A DNA stretch of 64,000 nucleotides from contig NZ_JAAVUX010000014.1 of NCBI RefSeq assembly GCF_018449655.1, forward strand, positions 93,872 through 157,871. Reading direction: 5' to 3'. Both the position numbers and the translations under genes were made by a program. The DNA comes from Pseudomonas sp. dw_358 (GTDB taxonomy: Bacteria > Pseudomonadota > Gammaproteobacteria > Pseudomonadales > Pseudomonadaceae). The first letter of the stretch is position 1. The number at the start of each line of letters is the position of its first letter. Under the pieces are notes generated by a model that ran no database searches, was not told the origin of the DNA, and was given only the letters and a program-made list of their open reading frames with translations. Below, one piece after another: positions 27,900 through 36,593 of the stretch.

Positions 27900-28775
27900 A
27901 TGTTCGCCGGATTCCTCAAACAACAACGCCGGGTCAACGGCGTGGACGTCGCCTTTCGCATCAAGGGCCAGGGCCCCGGCCTGCTGTTGCTGCACGGTCA
28001 CCCACAAACCCACGTGATCTGGCACAAGGTGGCCGAGCAACTGGCCGAGCACTTCACCGTGGTCGCCGCCGACCTGCGCGGCTACGGTGACAGCGGCAAG
28101 CCTCCGGCCACCGCCGACTCCAGCCACTACTGCAAGCGGGAAATGGCCGGCGATGGCGTCGAACTGATGCAGGCGCTGGGCTTCGAGCGCTTCAGTGTGC
28201 TGGCCCATGACCGCGGCGCGCGGGTGGCCCACCGCCTGGCGCTGGATCATCCCCAGGCAGTGCAGCGCCTGATCCTGCTGGACATCGCCCCGACCCTGGC
28301 GATGTACGCCCAGACCGACGAAACCTTCGCCCGCGCCTACTGGCACTGGTTTTTCCTGATCCGCCCCGCGCCCCTGCCGGAAACCTTGATCCAGGCCGAC
28401 CCCGAACTGTACCTGCGCAGCGTCATGGGCAGCCGCAGCGCGGGCCTCAAGCCGTTCACCGACGAGGCCTTCGCCGAGTACCTGCGCTGCCTGAAATTAC
28501 CCGGCACCGCGCGCGGTATCTGTGAGGACTACCGCGCCAGCGCCGCCATCGACCTGGAACATGACCGCGCCGACCTCGCGGCCCGACGCCATCTGGACCT
28601 GCCGCTGCTGGTGCTGTGGGGCCGGGATGGCACCGTCGGACGCTGCTTCGAACCGCTCAAGGAATGGCAACAGGTAGCCAGCGACGTGCGTGGGCAGGCC
28701 CTGCCTTGCGGTCATTACGTGGCCGAAGAAGCCCCTGAACGCCTGCTGGAGCATGCCCTCGCCTTCCTGCGTTGA
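27900..28775 (+). CDS. fluoroacetate/haloacetate dehalogenase-like alpha/beta hydrolase
   Basis: A 291-residue alpha/beta hydrolase with an Asp, not Ser, nucleophile. In LAHDRGARVAHR, Asp104 is the nucleophile, and Arg105 and Arg108 would hold the carboxylate. His149 and Trp150 in AYWHWFFLIRPAPLPE match the halide pocket of fluoroacetate dehalogenases. Asp128 and a C-terminal His in PCGHYVAEE complete the triad. These enzymes cleave the carbon-halogen bond of haloacetates to give glycolate. Start is ATG 27900 with AAGGAG upstream. It precedes a C4-dicarboxylate carrier gene by 32 bases. Family call strong; the true substrate is untested. Confidence 0.85.
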   Translation: MFAGFLKQQRRVNGVDVAFRIKGQGPGLLLLHGHPQTHVIWHKVAEQLAEHFTVVAADLRGYGDSGKPPATADSSHYCKREMAGDGVELMQALGFERFSVLAHDRGARVAHRLALDHPQAVQRLILLDIAPTLAMYAQTDETFARAYWHWFFLIRPAPLPETLIQADPELYLRSVMGSRSAGLKPFTDEAFAEYLRCLKLPGTARGICEDYRASAAIDLEHDRADLAARRHLDLPLLVLWGRDGTVGRCFEPLKEWQQVASDVRGQALPCGHYVAEEAPERLLEHALAFLR

Positions 28776-28807
28776 ACCTCTGCTCCCCCTCTGTCGAGAC
28801 GATAATA

Positions 28808-30100
28808 ATGACAATAATTCGAAAGCTGCTGGACACCCTGTATGTGCAGGTGCTGATCGCCATTGCCCTGGGCATCCTCGTCGGCCACACCTGGCCCGAC
28901 GTGGGGGTCGAATTGAAACCCTTGGGCGACGGCTTTATCAAACTGATCAAGATGATCATCGGCCCGATCATTTTCTGCACTGTGGTCTCTGGCATCACCA
29001 GCATGCACGACGTCAAGCAGGTCGGCCGGGGCGGCGGCAAGGCGCTGCTGTATTTCGAGGTGGTGTCCAGCGTGGCCTTGCTGGTGGGCTTGCTGGCCGC
29101 CCATGTGCTGCATCCCGGCAGCGGCTTCAACGTCGACGTGAAGACCCTGGATGCCTCGGCGGTGGCTGGCTTTGTCGGCGCCGCACAGCATGGCGAAGGC
29201 GTTACCGGCTTTTTGCTCAACGTGATTCCCACGACCTTCTTCGATGCGTTCGCCAAGGGTGAAATCCTGCCGGTGCTGTTGGTCTCGATGCTGTTCGGTC
29301 TGGCCTTGGTGATGCTTGGCGACAAGGGCCGGCCCCTGGCAGGCTTGGTTCATCAGGCCAGCGAGGTGTTTTTCAAGATCGTCGGCATGATCAGCCGCGT
29401 GGCGCCCATCGGGGCATTTGGCGCCATTGCGTTTACCATCGGCAAGTACGGCGTGGGCTCGCTCTTGCCGCTGATGAAACTGGTGGGCACCTTCTACCTC
29501 ACCGCCTTTGTCTTCGTCACCTGTGTGCTGGGCAGCATTGCCCGTGGAGTGGGCGTGAGCATTTTTCGCCTGCTGGGCTACATCAAGGCCGAGCTGTTGA
29601 TCGTGCTGGGGACCAGTTCATCGGAGTCGGCGCTGCCGCAACTGATCCTGAAGCTGGAAAGTCTCGGCGCGTCCAAGGGCGTGGTGGGGATCGTGGTCCC
29701 GACCGGGTACACCTTCAACCTCGACGGCACCAACATCTACATGACCCTGGCGGTGCTGTTCCTGGCCCAGGCCACCCACATCGATTTGACCTTGGAGCAA
29801 CAACTGACGTTGCTGCTGGTGGCGATGTTGACGTCCAAGGGCGCGGGGGCCGTGGTCGGTGCCGGCTTCGTTGCACTGGCGGCCAGCCTGGCGGTGGTAC
29901 CCACGGTGCCGGTGGCTGCCATGGTATTGATTTTGGGGGTGGACCGGTTCATGGCCGAGTGCCGCTCGCTGACCAACATCATCGGCAATGCGGTGGCGGC
30001 GCTGGTAGTGGCGGCATGGGAGGGTGAGCTGGACCGCGAAAAATTGGCGCCGGTGGCATTGAAGGTTCGGCGATCGACTGAGAAAGCAGGCGCACGATAA
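28808..30100 (+). CDS. dctA: C4-dicarboxylate/proton or sodium symporter (DctA family)
   Basis: A 430-residue DAACS-family carrier. Recognisable segments are FIKLIKMIIGPIIFCTVVSGI near residue 40, the Ser-rich re-entrant loop GTSSSESALPQ near 268-278, GYTFNLDGTNIYMTLA near 304-319 and MLTSKGAGAVVGAGF near 345. I start at ATG 28808 because the sequence before it is not conserved-looking; an ATG at 28772 overlapping the dehalogenase stop is also in frame. DctA imports succinate, fumarate and malate. Next to a dehalogenase and a LeuCD-like pair it may import a related carboxylate. Confidence 0.9.
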   Translation: MTIIRKLLDTLYVQVLIAIALGILVGHTWPDVGVELKPLGDGFIKLIKMIIGPIIFCTVVSGITSMHDVKQVGRGGGKALLYFEVVSSVALLVGLLAAHVLHPGSGFNVDVKTLDASAVAGFVGAAQHGEGVTGFLLNVIPTTFFDAFAKGEILPVLLVSMLFGLALVMLGDKGRPLAGLVHQASEVFFKIVGMISRVAPIGAFGAIAFTIGKYGVGSLLPLMKLVGTFYLTAFVFVTCVLGSIARGVGVSIFRLLGYIKAELLIVLGTSSSESALPQLILKLESLGASKGVVGIVVPTGYTFNLDGTNIYMTLAVLFLAQATHIDLTLEQQLTLLLVAMLTSKGAGAVVGAGFVALAASLAVVPTVPVAAMVLILGVDRFMAECRSLTNIIGNAVAALVVAAWEGELDREKLAPVALKVRRSTEKAGAR

Positions 30101-30123
30101 CGCTTTCAAGTCCTTGGCGAGCG

Positions 30124-30213
30124 CTGCAGGACCGGGCTTGCTCGGGAACGACACGCCGTGTTCCAGCCTGGTACAACGCGGCGCACGCTTCCCGGGCAAG
30201 CTCGGCCCTACAG
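30124..30213. repeat. REP-type inverted pair (BIME-like)
   Basis: Two REP-like units face each other. The left, at 30125-30149, reads GCAGGACCGGGCTTGCTCGGGAAC-like, and the right, at 30187-30213, is its imperfect reverse complement ending GCTCGGCCCTACAG. They share the core of the pair at 22042-22125. They sit between dctA and the LysR gene and overlap nothing that must be coding. Confidence 0.7.
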
Positions 30214-30245
30214 CGCAGGCAAAGACCAATGCTATGCTCGCCGCC

Positions 30246-31160
30246 ATGACGCTCAATAAAGACACCACGCCCCTGCCCGAAGACCTGCGGGTCCTGCTCA
30301 CCGTGATCCGCAAGAACGGCTTTGCCGCGGCGGCCGACGAGCTGGGGCTGTCGCCCGCCTACATCAGCAAACGCATCCAGATCCTGGAAGGCACCCTGGG
30401 TACCCGCCTGCTGCACCGGACCAGCCGCCGTATTGCGTTGACCGACGACGGCGAGCGGGTGCAGCGCTGGGCGGTGCGCATCCTTGATGACTTTCTGCAA
30501 CTGCACGACGAACTGGCCGACGCCCACGCCTCCCCCAGCGGCCTGTTGCACCTGTGCAGCAGCTTCGGTTTCGGCCGCAACCATGTGGCGCCCGCCGTTT
30601 CCCGACTGGCCGAAGCCTACCCCGCGCTGGAGGTCCGCCTGGACCTGTTCGACCGCGCCGTGGACATTGTCAACGAAGGCTTCGACCTGGAGATTCGCGT
30701 AGGCGACGACATCCCCGGTCAGCACATCGGCCGGCAACTGGTCAGCAACCGCCGCATCCTCTGTGCCGCACCCCAGTACCTGGCGCGCCACCCGGCCCCA
30801 CAGACGCTGGAAGCGCTGGAGCAGCACGACTGCCTGGTGATCAAGGAGCGCGACAATGCCTTCGGCATCTGGAACCTGCAACGGGAAGGAACGGCACACA
30901 GCGTGCGGGTGCGCGGGCCATTGTCGTCGAACAATGGCGAGATCGTGCTGCAATGGGCGCTGGACGGTCGCGGGGTGCTGTTGCGTTCACTCTGGGATGT
31001 GAAGCCGCTGCTCGAACAAGGTCAACTGGTGCAGTTGCTGCCCGAGTACAGTCAGCCGGCCAACGTCTGGGCGGTGTACCCGACGCGGCTGGCTTACTCG
31101 GGCAAGCTGCGGGCGTGCGTGGAATTTCTCGAGCAGCATTTCAAAGGGCTGTCGCTTTAA
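30246..31160 (+). CDS. LysR-family transcriptional regulator (DmlR-like)
   Basis: A 304-residue regulator from ATG 30246; another ATG lies 12 bases upstream, and longer frames would run into the REP pair. The HTH is FAAAADELGLSPAYISKRIQILE near 23-45 (core AAADELGLSPAYISKRIQIL), followed by LGTRLLHRTSRRIALTDDGE. Presence beside a DctA gene and the style of the N-terminus recall the D-malate regulator DmlR of enterics. That likeness is from memory and should be treated as a hint. It converges on leuD with a four-base overlap. Confidence 0.88.
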   Translation: MTLNKDTTPLPEDLRVLLTVIRKNGFAAAADELGLSPAYISKRIQILEGTLGTRLLHRTSRRIALTDDGERVQRWAVRILDDFLQLHDELADAHASPSGLLHLCSSFGFGRNHVAPAVSRLAEAYPALEVRLDLFDRAVDIVNEGFDLEIRVGDDIPGQHIGRQLVSNRRILCAAPQYLARHPAPQTLEALEQHDCLVIKERDNAFGIWNLQREGTAHSVRVRGPLSSNNGEIVLQWALDGRGVLLRSLWDVKPLLEQGQLVQLLPEYSQPANVWAVYPTRLAYSGKLRACVEFLEQHFKGLSL

Positions 31161-31771
31161 GCCAGCCAGGGGTTGTCCGCGAGGTGACGGCGCTCGAACG
31201 CACGGATCTGCTCCTGGCGCTGCAAGGTGTTGCCGATGGCGTCCAGGCCCAGCAACAGTGAAGTCTTGCGCAAGGCGTCGATCTCGAACTCGATCACCTC
31301 GGCGGTGGCCAGAGTGATGCGCTGCTGTTGCAGATCCACCGCGATGGCGGCCTGTTCGGGCCGGCTCACCACTTGTCCGATGCGCTGAACCACGGATTCG
31401 TCGAGGGTAATCAGCAGCACACCGTTGCGCTGGCAGTTGTCGTAGAAAATCCCGGCAAAACTGCTGCCGATCACGGCACGAATACCCCGCTGTTGCAGCC
31501 CCCACACTGCATGTTCGCGGCTGGAGCCGCAACCGAAGTTAGGGCCCGTCACCAGAAAACGGGCATCCTGCCAGGCCGGTTGGTTGAGCACGAACTCAGG
31601 GTCCGGCTGGCCATCCGGCCCAAAGCGCAGGTCGAAAAACACGCCGCGATCCAGCCCTGCCCGGTCGATGCCTTTCAAGAACTGCTTGGGCATGATCACG
31701 TCGGTGTCGATGTTGGCCGCCAGCATGGGCGCGGCCTCGCCACGAACTTGAGTAAAAGGTTGCAGGCTCAT
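31157..31771 (-). CDS. leuD: LeuD-like small subunit of a hydro-lyase (3-isopropylmalate dehydratase family)
   Basis: A 204-residue swivel-domain subunit. Hallmarks are NIDTDVIMPKQFLK near 19-32 and the loop GPNFGCGSSREHAVWGL near 75-92. With the large subunit it would isomerise or hydrate a C4-C7 dicarboxylate. It overlaps its partner's stop by four bases. Pseudomonas normally have leucine-pathway leuCD beside leuB elsewhere, so this set is likely a paralogue; maleate or citraconate hydration is an alternative to leucine synthesis. Confidence 0.88.
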   Translation of the reverse strand: MSLQPFTQVRGEAAPMLAANIDTDVIMPKQFLKGIDRAGLDRGVFFDLRFGPDGQPDPEFVLNQPAWQDARFLVTGPNFGCGSSREHAVWGLQQRGIRAVIGSSFAGIFYDNCQRNGVLLITLDESVVQRIGQVVSRPEQAAIAVDLQQQRITLATAEVIEFEIDALRKTSLLLGLDAIGNTLQRQEQIRAFERRHLADNPWLA

Positions 31772-33225
31772 GGGCGCGCTCCAAAATGGCGGATGTCAGT
31801 GAGGTGGCCGTTGATGGCGGCGGCGGCCACCATGGCCGGGCTCATCAGGTGAGTGCGCGCGCCGGCGCCCTGACGGCCTTCGAAATTGCGGTTGGTGCTG
31901 GAGGCGCAGCGGTCACCGGGGGCCAGCACGTCGTCATTCATGGCCAGGCACATGGAGCACCCGGACTGGCGCCACTCGAAACCGGCGTCGGTGAAGATCG
32001 CCGCCAGCCCTTCGGCCTGAGCCTGATTGCGCACTTCAGTGGAGCCGGGAACGATGATCGCCCGCACGTGGCTGGCAACGCGCTTGCCGCGCACCACACG
32101 GGCGGCATCGCGCAGGTCTTCGATGCGGGCGTTGGTGCAGGAGCCGATAAACGCATGACTGATGACGATATCGTCCAGCGCCATGCCGGCTTCCAGGCCC
32201 ATGTAGCGCAGGGCGCGCTGCATGTCCTGGCGCAGGATCAGGTCGCTGATGGCCATTGGGTCCGGCACCCGCGCGCTGATGGGCGCGGCCTGATCCGGGC
32301 TGGTGCCCCAGGTCACCATAGGCGCCAGGGTGCTGGCGTCCAGCGCAACCTCGCGGTCGAAACGGGCACCGGGATCGCTGTGCAAGCCTTGCCACTGTGC
32401 GAGGGCCTGGTCCCACAAGGCGCCTTTGGGCGCCCGTGGCTTGTCCTTGAGATAGGCGAAGACCTTGTCGTCCGGCGCCATGAATGCTCCGCGTGCGCCC
32501 GCCTCCACTGCCATGTTGCAGATCGTCATCCGCGCTTCGACGCTCAACGCATCGATGGTCGAGCCGCAGAATTCGATCGCATAGCCGGTGGCACCGGAGG
32601 CGCCGATCTGGCCGATCAGGGCCATGATCACGTCCTTGGCAACGAGCCCCGGTGCCAGTTCGCCATCGACGGTCACCCGCAGGCTTTTCAAGCGTTTGTA
32701 GACCAGCGTCTGCGAGGCCAGCAGGTGCTCGATTTCCGAGGTGCCGATGCCAAAACCGAAAGCACCAAGGGCGCCGTAGGTGGTGGTGTGACTGTCGCCG
32801 GCGGCGATGACCATGCCGGGCAGGACGAAACCCTGCTCGGGGGCGATGACGTGCTCGATGCCTTGACGCGGGTCCAGCACGTCGAGCAGTTCGATGCCGA
32901 AGTCCCGGCAGTTTTGTGCCAGATACGAGACCTGGCGCGCGCCGCCGGCATCGGCCATGGCCGCCACCCGCACCGGCGCGGTCGGGTTGACGTGATCGAC
33001 CACCGCCAGTGCGGTGAGCGGCCGCCAGACGCTGCGGCCCGCCTCGCGCAGACCGCTGAAGGCCTGGGGGCTGGTGTATTCGTTGATGACCTGGCGGTCG
33101 ATGTACAACAGCACATGGCCCTGGTCGTCCAGGTCACAGACGCGATGGGAGTCGATGTGCTTGTCGTACAGCGTTCTCGGGAGGGGGGCATTCAAAGGGC
33201 ACGCTCGCTTGCAGGAAAAGGCCAT
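31768..33225 (-). CDS. leuC: LeuC-like large subunit of a hydro-lyase (aconitase superfamily)
   Basis: A 485-residue aconitase-type subunit binding a 4Fe-4S cluster. Cluster Cys are in IGSCTNARIEDLRDA and SGCSMCLAMN, and active-site regions GDSHTTTYGALGAFGFGIGT (core GDSHTTTYGALG) and TNRNFEGRQG are intact. The first 15 residues (MAFSCKRACPLNAP) are not LeuC-like; homology begins at RTLYDKH, so an internal TTG start is possible. No leuB is adjacent. Position near DctA and a DmlR-like regulator suggests a catabolic hydratase such as maleate to D-malate, an inference only. Confidence 0.88.
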   Translation of the reverse strand: MAFSCKRACPLNAPLPRTLYDKHIDSHRVCDLDDQGHVLLYIDRQVINEYTSPQAFSGLREAGRSVWRPLTALAVVDHVNPTAPVRVAAMADAGGARQVSYLAQNCRDFGIELLDVLDPRQGIEHVIAPEQGFVLPGMVIAAGDSHTTTYGALGAFGFGIGTSEIEHLLASQTLVYKRLKSLRVTVDGELAPGLVAKDVIMALIGQIGASGATGYAIEFCGSTIDALSVEARMTICNMAVEAGARGAFMAPDDKVFAYLKDKPRAPKGALWDQALAQWQGLHSDPGARFDREVALDASTLAPMVTWGTSPDQAAPISARVPDPMAISDLILRQDMQRALRYMGLEAGMALDDIVISHAFIGSCTNARIEDLRDAARVVRGKRVASHVRAIIVPGSTEVRNQAQAEGLAAIFTDAGFEWRQSGCSMCLAMNDDVLAPGDRCASSTNRNFEGRQGAGARTHLMSPAMVAAAAINGHLTDIRHFGARP

Positions 33226-33282
33226 GGGCCCATCTTAGGCAGTGCGTCCCGGTCATCAATCGGCCAAGAGTGAAGGCTTGCA

Positions 33283-33708
33283 TCATGAATCGTGTTGCAT
33301 GCCTGCACCCGCCCCCTGCTGGCGGTTCTCGCGCAGGGACATGATCTGCGGCAGCTTCTCTTCGATCCAGTCGACCATCGTTTCCAGATGCAGTGCAGCC
33401 TCCTGGCCCAGTGGAGTCAGGCGGTATTCCACGTGGGGCGGGACCACGGGCAACGCCTTGCGATCGACCAGGCCGTCGCTTTCCAGCCCTTGCAGAGTCT
33501 GGGACAGCATCTTCTCGCTGACCCCGCCGATCTTGCGCCGCAGGTCGCTGAAGCGGTGCATGCCGCCCAGTAGCATCACCAGCACCAGCACGCCCCAGCG
33601 GCTGGTCATGTGCTTGAGCACCTCGCGGGACGGGCAGTCAGCCTGGAGAACATCGCCGCGACGCACCGCGACGGAGAACGGTACGGAGAATTGTTCGGGA
33701 GCGCTCAT
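33283..33708 (-). CDS. HxlR-family transcriptional regulator
   Basis: A 141-residue winged-helix regulator from ATG 33708, with AAGG upstream; an in-frame GTG two codons earlier is too close to that site. Family marks are DCPSREVLKHMTSRWGVLVL, MHRFSDLRRKIGGVSEKMLSQTL and PPHVEYRLTPLGQ. A Cys in the DCPSRE segment is the redox or quinone-sensing position in related proteins. It is divergent from the QorB-like reductase gene, the same pairing as ytfH-ytfG in E. coli, so it probably represses it. Confidence 0.92.
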   Translation of the reverse strand: MSAPEQFSVPFSVAVRRGDVLQADCPSREVLKHMTSRWGVLVLVMLLGGMHRFSDLRRKIGGVSEKMLSQTLQGLESDGLVDRKALPVVPPHVEYRLTPLGQEAALHLETMVDWIEEKLPQIMSLRENRQQGAGAGMQHDS

Positions 33709-33809
33709 CGACACTTACCTTTGGGTACGTACTTACAAATAGTTAGCTAGAAGCATAGGGTGATTGCTCCGGTCTTTTTAATCAAGATCCACTTATCAAG
33801 GAACACATC

Positions 33810-34658
33810 ATGATCGCAATCACCGGTGCCAGCGGCCAATTGGGCCGTCTTGTCATCCAAGCCTTGCTGGCCAAGGTTCCCGCCCACACTGTCAGCGCGT
33901 TGGTCCGCGACCCGGCCAAGGCCGAAGACCTGGCCGAGCTGGGCATCGACGTGCGCCATGCCGACTACAGCCAGCCCGAAACCCTGATCTCGGCGTTCGA
34001 GGGCATCGACAAGCTGCTGCTGATCTCGTCCAACGAACTGGGCCAGCGGGCCATTCAACATCAGGCCGTGATTGACGCCGCCAAGGCGGCTGGCGTGAAG
34101 CTGCTGGCCTACACCAGCGTGCTCCACGCCGACACCTCAAGCCTGGGCCTGGCTGCCGAACACGTGCAGACCGAACAGGCGCTGAAAGCCTCGGGCCTGC
34201 CTTATGCGGTACTGCGCAACGGCTGGTACAGCGAGAACTACCTGGCCAGCGTGCCCTCGGCTCTGGAGCATGGTGCGCTGCTGGGCAGTGCCGGTGAAGG
34301 TCGCATCAGCTCGGCTCCCCGGGCCGATTATGCCGAAGCGGCGGCGGTGGTCCTGACCGCCGAAGGGCAAGCCGGTCACGTCTATGAACTGGCCGGTGAC
34401 AGTAGCTACAGCTTGGCCGAGCTGGCCACGTTGGTCAGCGCAAAAGCCGGCAAACCGGTGCTCTACAAGGACCTGCCCCAGGCCGAATTCAAGGCGGTGC
34501 TGGTCAGCGCGGGGCTGCCCGAGCCGATCGCCGATCTGCTCGCGGACTCCGATGCGGCCGCCGCCAAGGGGGCATTGTTTGATGACAGCAAGGTATTGGG
34601 CGGGTTGATCGGGCGCGGGACAGTGCCGATCGCGGCGTCATTGGCAGCGATTGGCTGA
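33810..34658 (+). CDS. qorB: NAD(P)H:quinone oxidoreductase, NmrA/SDR type (QorB-like)
   Basis: A 282-residue atypical short-chain dehydrogenase. The NADP-binding motif is IAITGASGQLGRLVIQALL at residues 2-20, followed by ALVRDPAKAEDL. LLAYTSVLHADTS and LPYAVLRNGWYSENYL are typical of the QorB/YtfG group. The likely role is two-electron quinone reduction in the cytoplasm. It is divergent from an HxlR regulator, which may sense quinones or electrophiles. Confidence 0.9.
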   Translation: MIAITGASGQLGRLVIQALLAKVPAHTVSALVRDPAKAEDLAELGIDVRHADYSQPETLISAFEGIDKLLLISSNELGQRAIQHQAVIDAAKAAGVKLLAYTSVLHADTSSLGLAAEHVQTEQALKASGLPYAVLRNGWYSENYLASVPSALEHGALLGSAGEGRISSAPRADYAEAAAVVLTAEGQAGHVYELAGDSSYSLAELATLVSAKAGKPVLYKDLPQAEFKAVLVSAGLPEPIADLLADSDAAAAKGALFDDSKVLGGLIGRGTVPIAASLAAIG

Positions 34659-34669
34659 AGCTGTGCGCA

Positions 34670-34705
34670 ACGGTCATCGCGAGCCAGCTTGCTCGCAATG
34701 ACCGT
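34670..34705. repeat. REP-like hairpin
   Basis: ACGGTCAT at 34670-34677 pairs with ATGACCGT at 34698-34705, and the inside (CGCGAGCCAGCTTGCTCGC) also folds back. This is a Pseudomonas-style REP hairpin of a different subfamily from those at 22042 and 30124. It lies just after the qorB-like stop and may end its transcript. Confidence 0.65.
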
Positions 34706-35039
34706 GCGAGCGGCCTGCGGTGTCTCTTGATGAGATGCCAGGCCTGCACATCGCGGCGCGCGCGACACCTGAAAACCAACACCCCACGCCTGAACTGTCC
34801 GCTAAAACCCAAAAAACCCCGACCGCTCATCGCCCCACAGCCCCTTTCGCCCGTTCTGTGACGCCCGTCACACGCCAATAAAACCACGTCAAATCCTAGA
34901 CTTACCGGTCTTTCCCAGCTGTACCCCCCATTCCCCCCAAAACGCATGGCCATCATTTAGCTATCTTTAGGTTGGATCCGGCTTGCCGATCACTACAACA
35001 ACAAACTTCATCTGCGATCCAGGTGGTACAGGAAGACTC
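34706..35039. promoter_or_regulatory. upstream region of the M50/HlyD operon
   Basis: A gene-free leader of about 330 bases after the REP hairpin. It holds the CRP/Vfr-type palindrome at 34857-34872, an AT-richer stretch (34940-35020) and an AGGA ribosome site before the ATG at 35040. An open frame from a TTG at 34983 continues into the channel gene but would place residues ahead of its lipoprotein signal, so I do not use it. No clear sigma-70 or sigma-54 promoter was identified. Confidence 0.45.
34857..34872. promoter_or_regulatory. perfect CRP/Vfr-type palindrome
   Basis: TGTGACGCCCGTCACA is a perfect inverted repeat fitting TGTGA-N6-TCACA, the CRP/Vfr consensus. It lies 167 bases before the start of the exporter operon and about 200 bases after the qorB-like gene. 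cAMP-Vfr control of the operon is inferred and would need a promoter map. Confidence 0.55.
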
Positions 35040-36593
35040 ATGTCAGATCTCACCCGCCAGACGTTGCGTCCAGGCCGCCGCTGGACCTTGGCTTTCACCG
35101 TCGCCCTCTGTGTGACGATGTCGGCCTGCACCATCGTCCCGCAGCCGCTGGACGTGGATGCACAGGCGCTCAAGCTCAAAGCCGGTATCGACAAGACCAT
35201 CGGCGATGAAGAACCCGTCACCGGCCCAATCTCCCTCTACGAGGCCATGGCCCGTGCATTGAAGTACAACCTGGACCAGAAAATCGAACTGGCGGACGAG
35301 GAGTTCCACCAAAAGCAACTGGACCTCAACAGTGCTGGCATGTGGCCGACCATCGCAGCCTCCTTCGGCCAGGCCGGGCGCAACAACGAGGCCGGTTCCA
35401 GCAGCAAATCCTTGCTGTCAGGCCGGCAGTCCCTGGAGCCGTCGACCTCCTCGGACCTCGACGGCCAGACCGCCGATCTCACCGCCAGTTGGGACATCCT
35501 CGACTTCGGCCTGTCCTATGTGCGTGGCTTGCAGGCGGCCGATGAAAAACTGATCTCGGCCGAGAGCCGGCGCAAGGTCATCAACCGCATTCAGGAAGAC
35601 GTACGCACCGCCTACTGGCGCGCCGTGAGTGCCGACCGCACTTACAAGAAACTGGTGGACCTGGAAGCCCTGGCGCAAAAATCGCTGTTGCAGACCCAGC
35701 AACTGGAAGCCCGCCGCCTGGTGCCGCCGTTGACCGTGCTGTCCTACCAGCGCGACCTGCTGCAGGTGCAGGGCGATGTGCAGAAGCTGCAACGGGAACT
35801 GGCGCTGTCGAAAAACCAGCTGGCGGCGCTGATCAACCTCAAGCCCGATGCGCGCTTCTCCCTGGTACTGCCGGACCGCACCGACGTGGTCCCGGAACTG
35901 CCGGGTTCCTCGGACGAAATGTTCATGGTCGGCCTGCGCTTTCGCTCCGAGCTGCGTGAAGGCGGTTACCGCGCGCGCATCAACGAAAACGAAATCAAGG
36001 CGTCGTTGATCCGTGCCCTGCCCAGCTTCAAGGCCGCCATCGGCATGTCCTACGACTCCAACTCCTACCTCTACAACGACCAGTGGAAGCACTACAGCGG
36101 CCAGCTGAGCTGGAACCTGATCAACCTGTTCCGCTACCCGATGCAGAAAAAATCGCTGATTGCCGAAGGCAAGGTGATCGAGCAGCGCCAACAGGCGCTG
36201 ACCCTGGCGGTGATGACCCAGATCCACGTGGCCCGGGTACGCTTCATCCGTTTCTCGCAGGAGCTGGGTACGGTGCGCAGCGCCGAGGAAGTACAAGAGC
36301 ACATCCTCGAACTGTCCCGTGGCGGCTTCAAGGCCCACACCGTCAGCCAGCAAGCGCTGGTGCGTGAAGAAATGAACGCGATTCTCTCCGAGATCCGTTA
36401 CGACGCTGCCTATGCCGACGTGCAGAACGCCTACGCCAACCTGTACGGCTCCATGGGCCTGGACAACTTCAACTACGACGTGCGCATCGATGCGCCCATC
36501 GCCGACATCGCAGCCAAGCTCCAGGAGCACTGGAGTGAACGGGCCAGTACCTTGCCCCGGATGCCTGAACCCGCAGGGAACCCGACACTATGA
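35040..36593 (+). CDS. TolC-family outer-membrane lipoprotein of the M50/HlyD operon
   Basis: A 517-residue TolC-superfamily protein. ATG 35040 gives a signal RRWTLAFTVALCVTMSAC that ends in a lipobox, so it should be lipid-anchored in the outer membrane. The mature part has long helices typical of the family (LYEAMARALKYNLDQKIELADEE; KVINRIQEDVRTAYWRAV; ALSKNQLAALINLKPDARF in part). It is unusually distant from OprM. It would be the duct for the three HlyD-domain proteins that follow. Its stop overlaps the next start by four bases. Confidence 0.85.
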   Translation: MSDLTRQTLRPGRRWTLAFTVALCVTMSACTIVPQPLDVDAQALKLKAGIDKTIGDEEPVTGPISLYEAMARALKYNLDQKIELADEEFHQKQLDLNSAGMWPTIAASFGQAGRNNEAGSSSKSLLSGRQSLEPSTSSDLDGQTADLTASWDILDFGLSYVRGLQAADEKLISAESRRKVINRIQEDVRTAYWRAVSADRTYKKLVDLEALAQKSLLQTQQLEARRLVPPLTVLSYQRDLLQVQGDVQKLQRELALSKNQLAALINLKPDARFSLVLPDRTDVVPELPGSSDEMFMVGLRFRSELREGGYRARINENEIKASLIRALPSFKAAIGMSYDSNSYLYNDQWKHYSGQLSWNLINLFRYPMQKKSLIAEGKVIEQRQQALTLAVMTQIHVARVRFIRFSQELGTVRSAEEVQEHILELSRGGFKAHTVSQQALVREEMNAILSEIRYDAAYADVQNAYANLYGSMGLDNFNYDVRIDAPIADIAAKLQEHWSERASTLPRMPEPAGNPTL

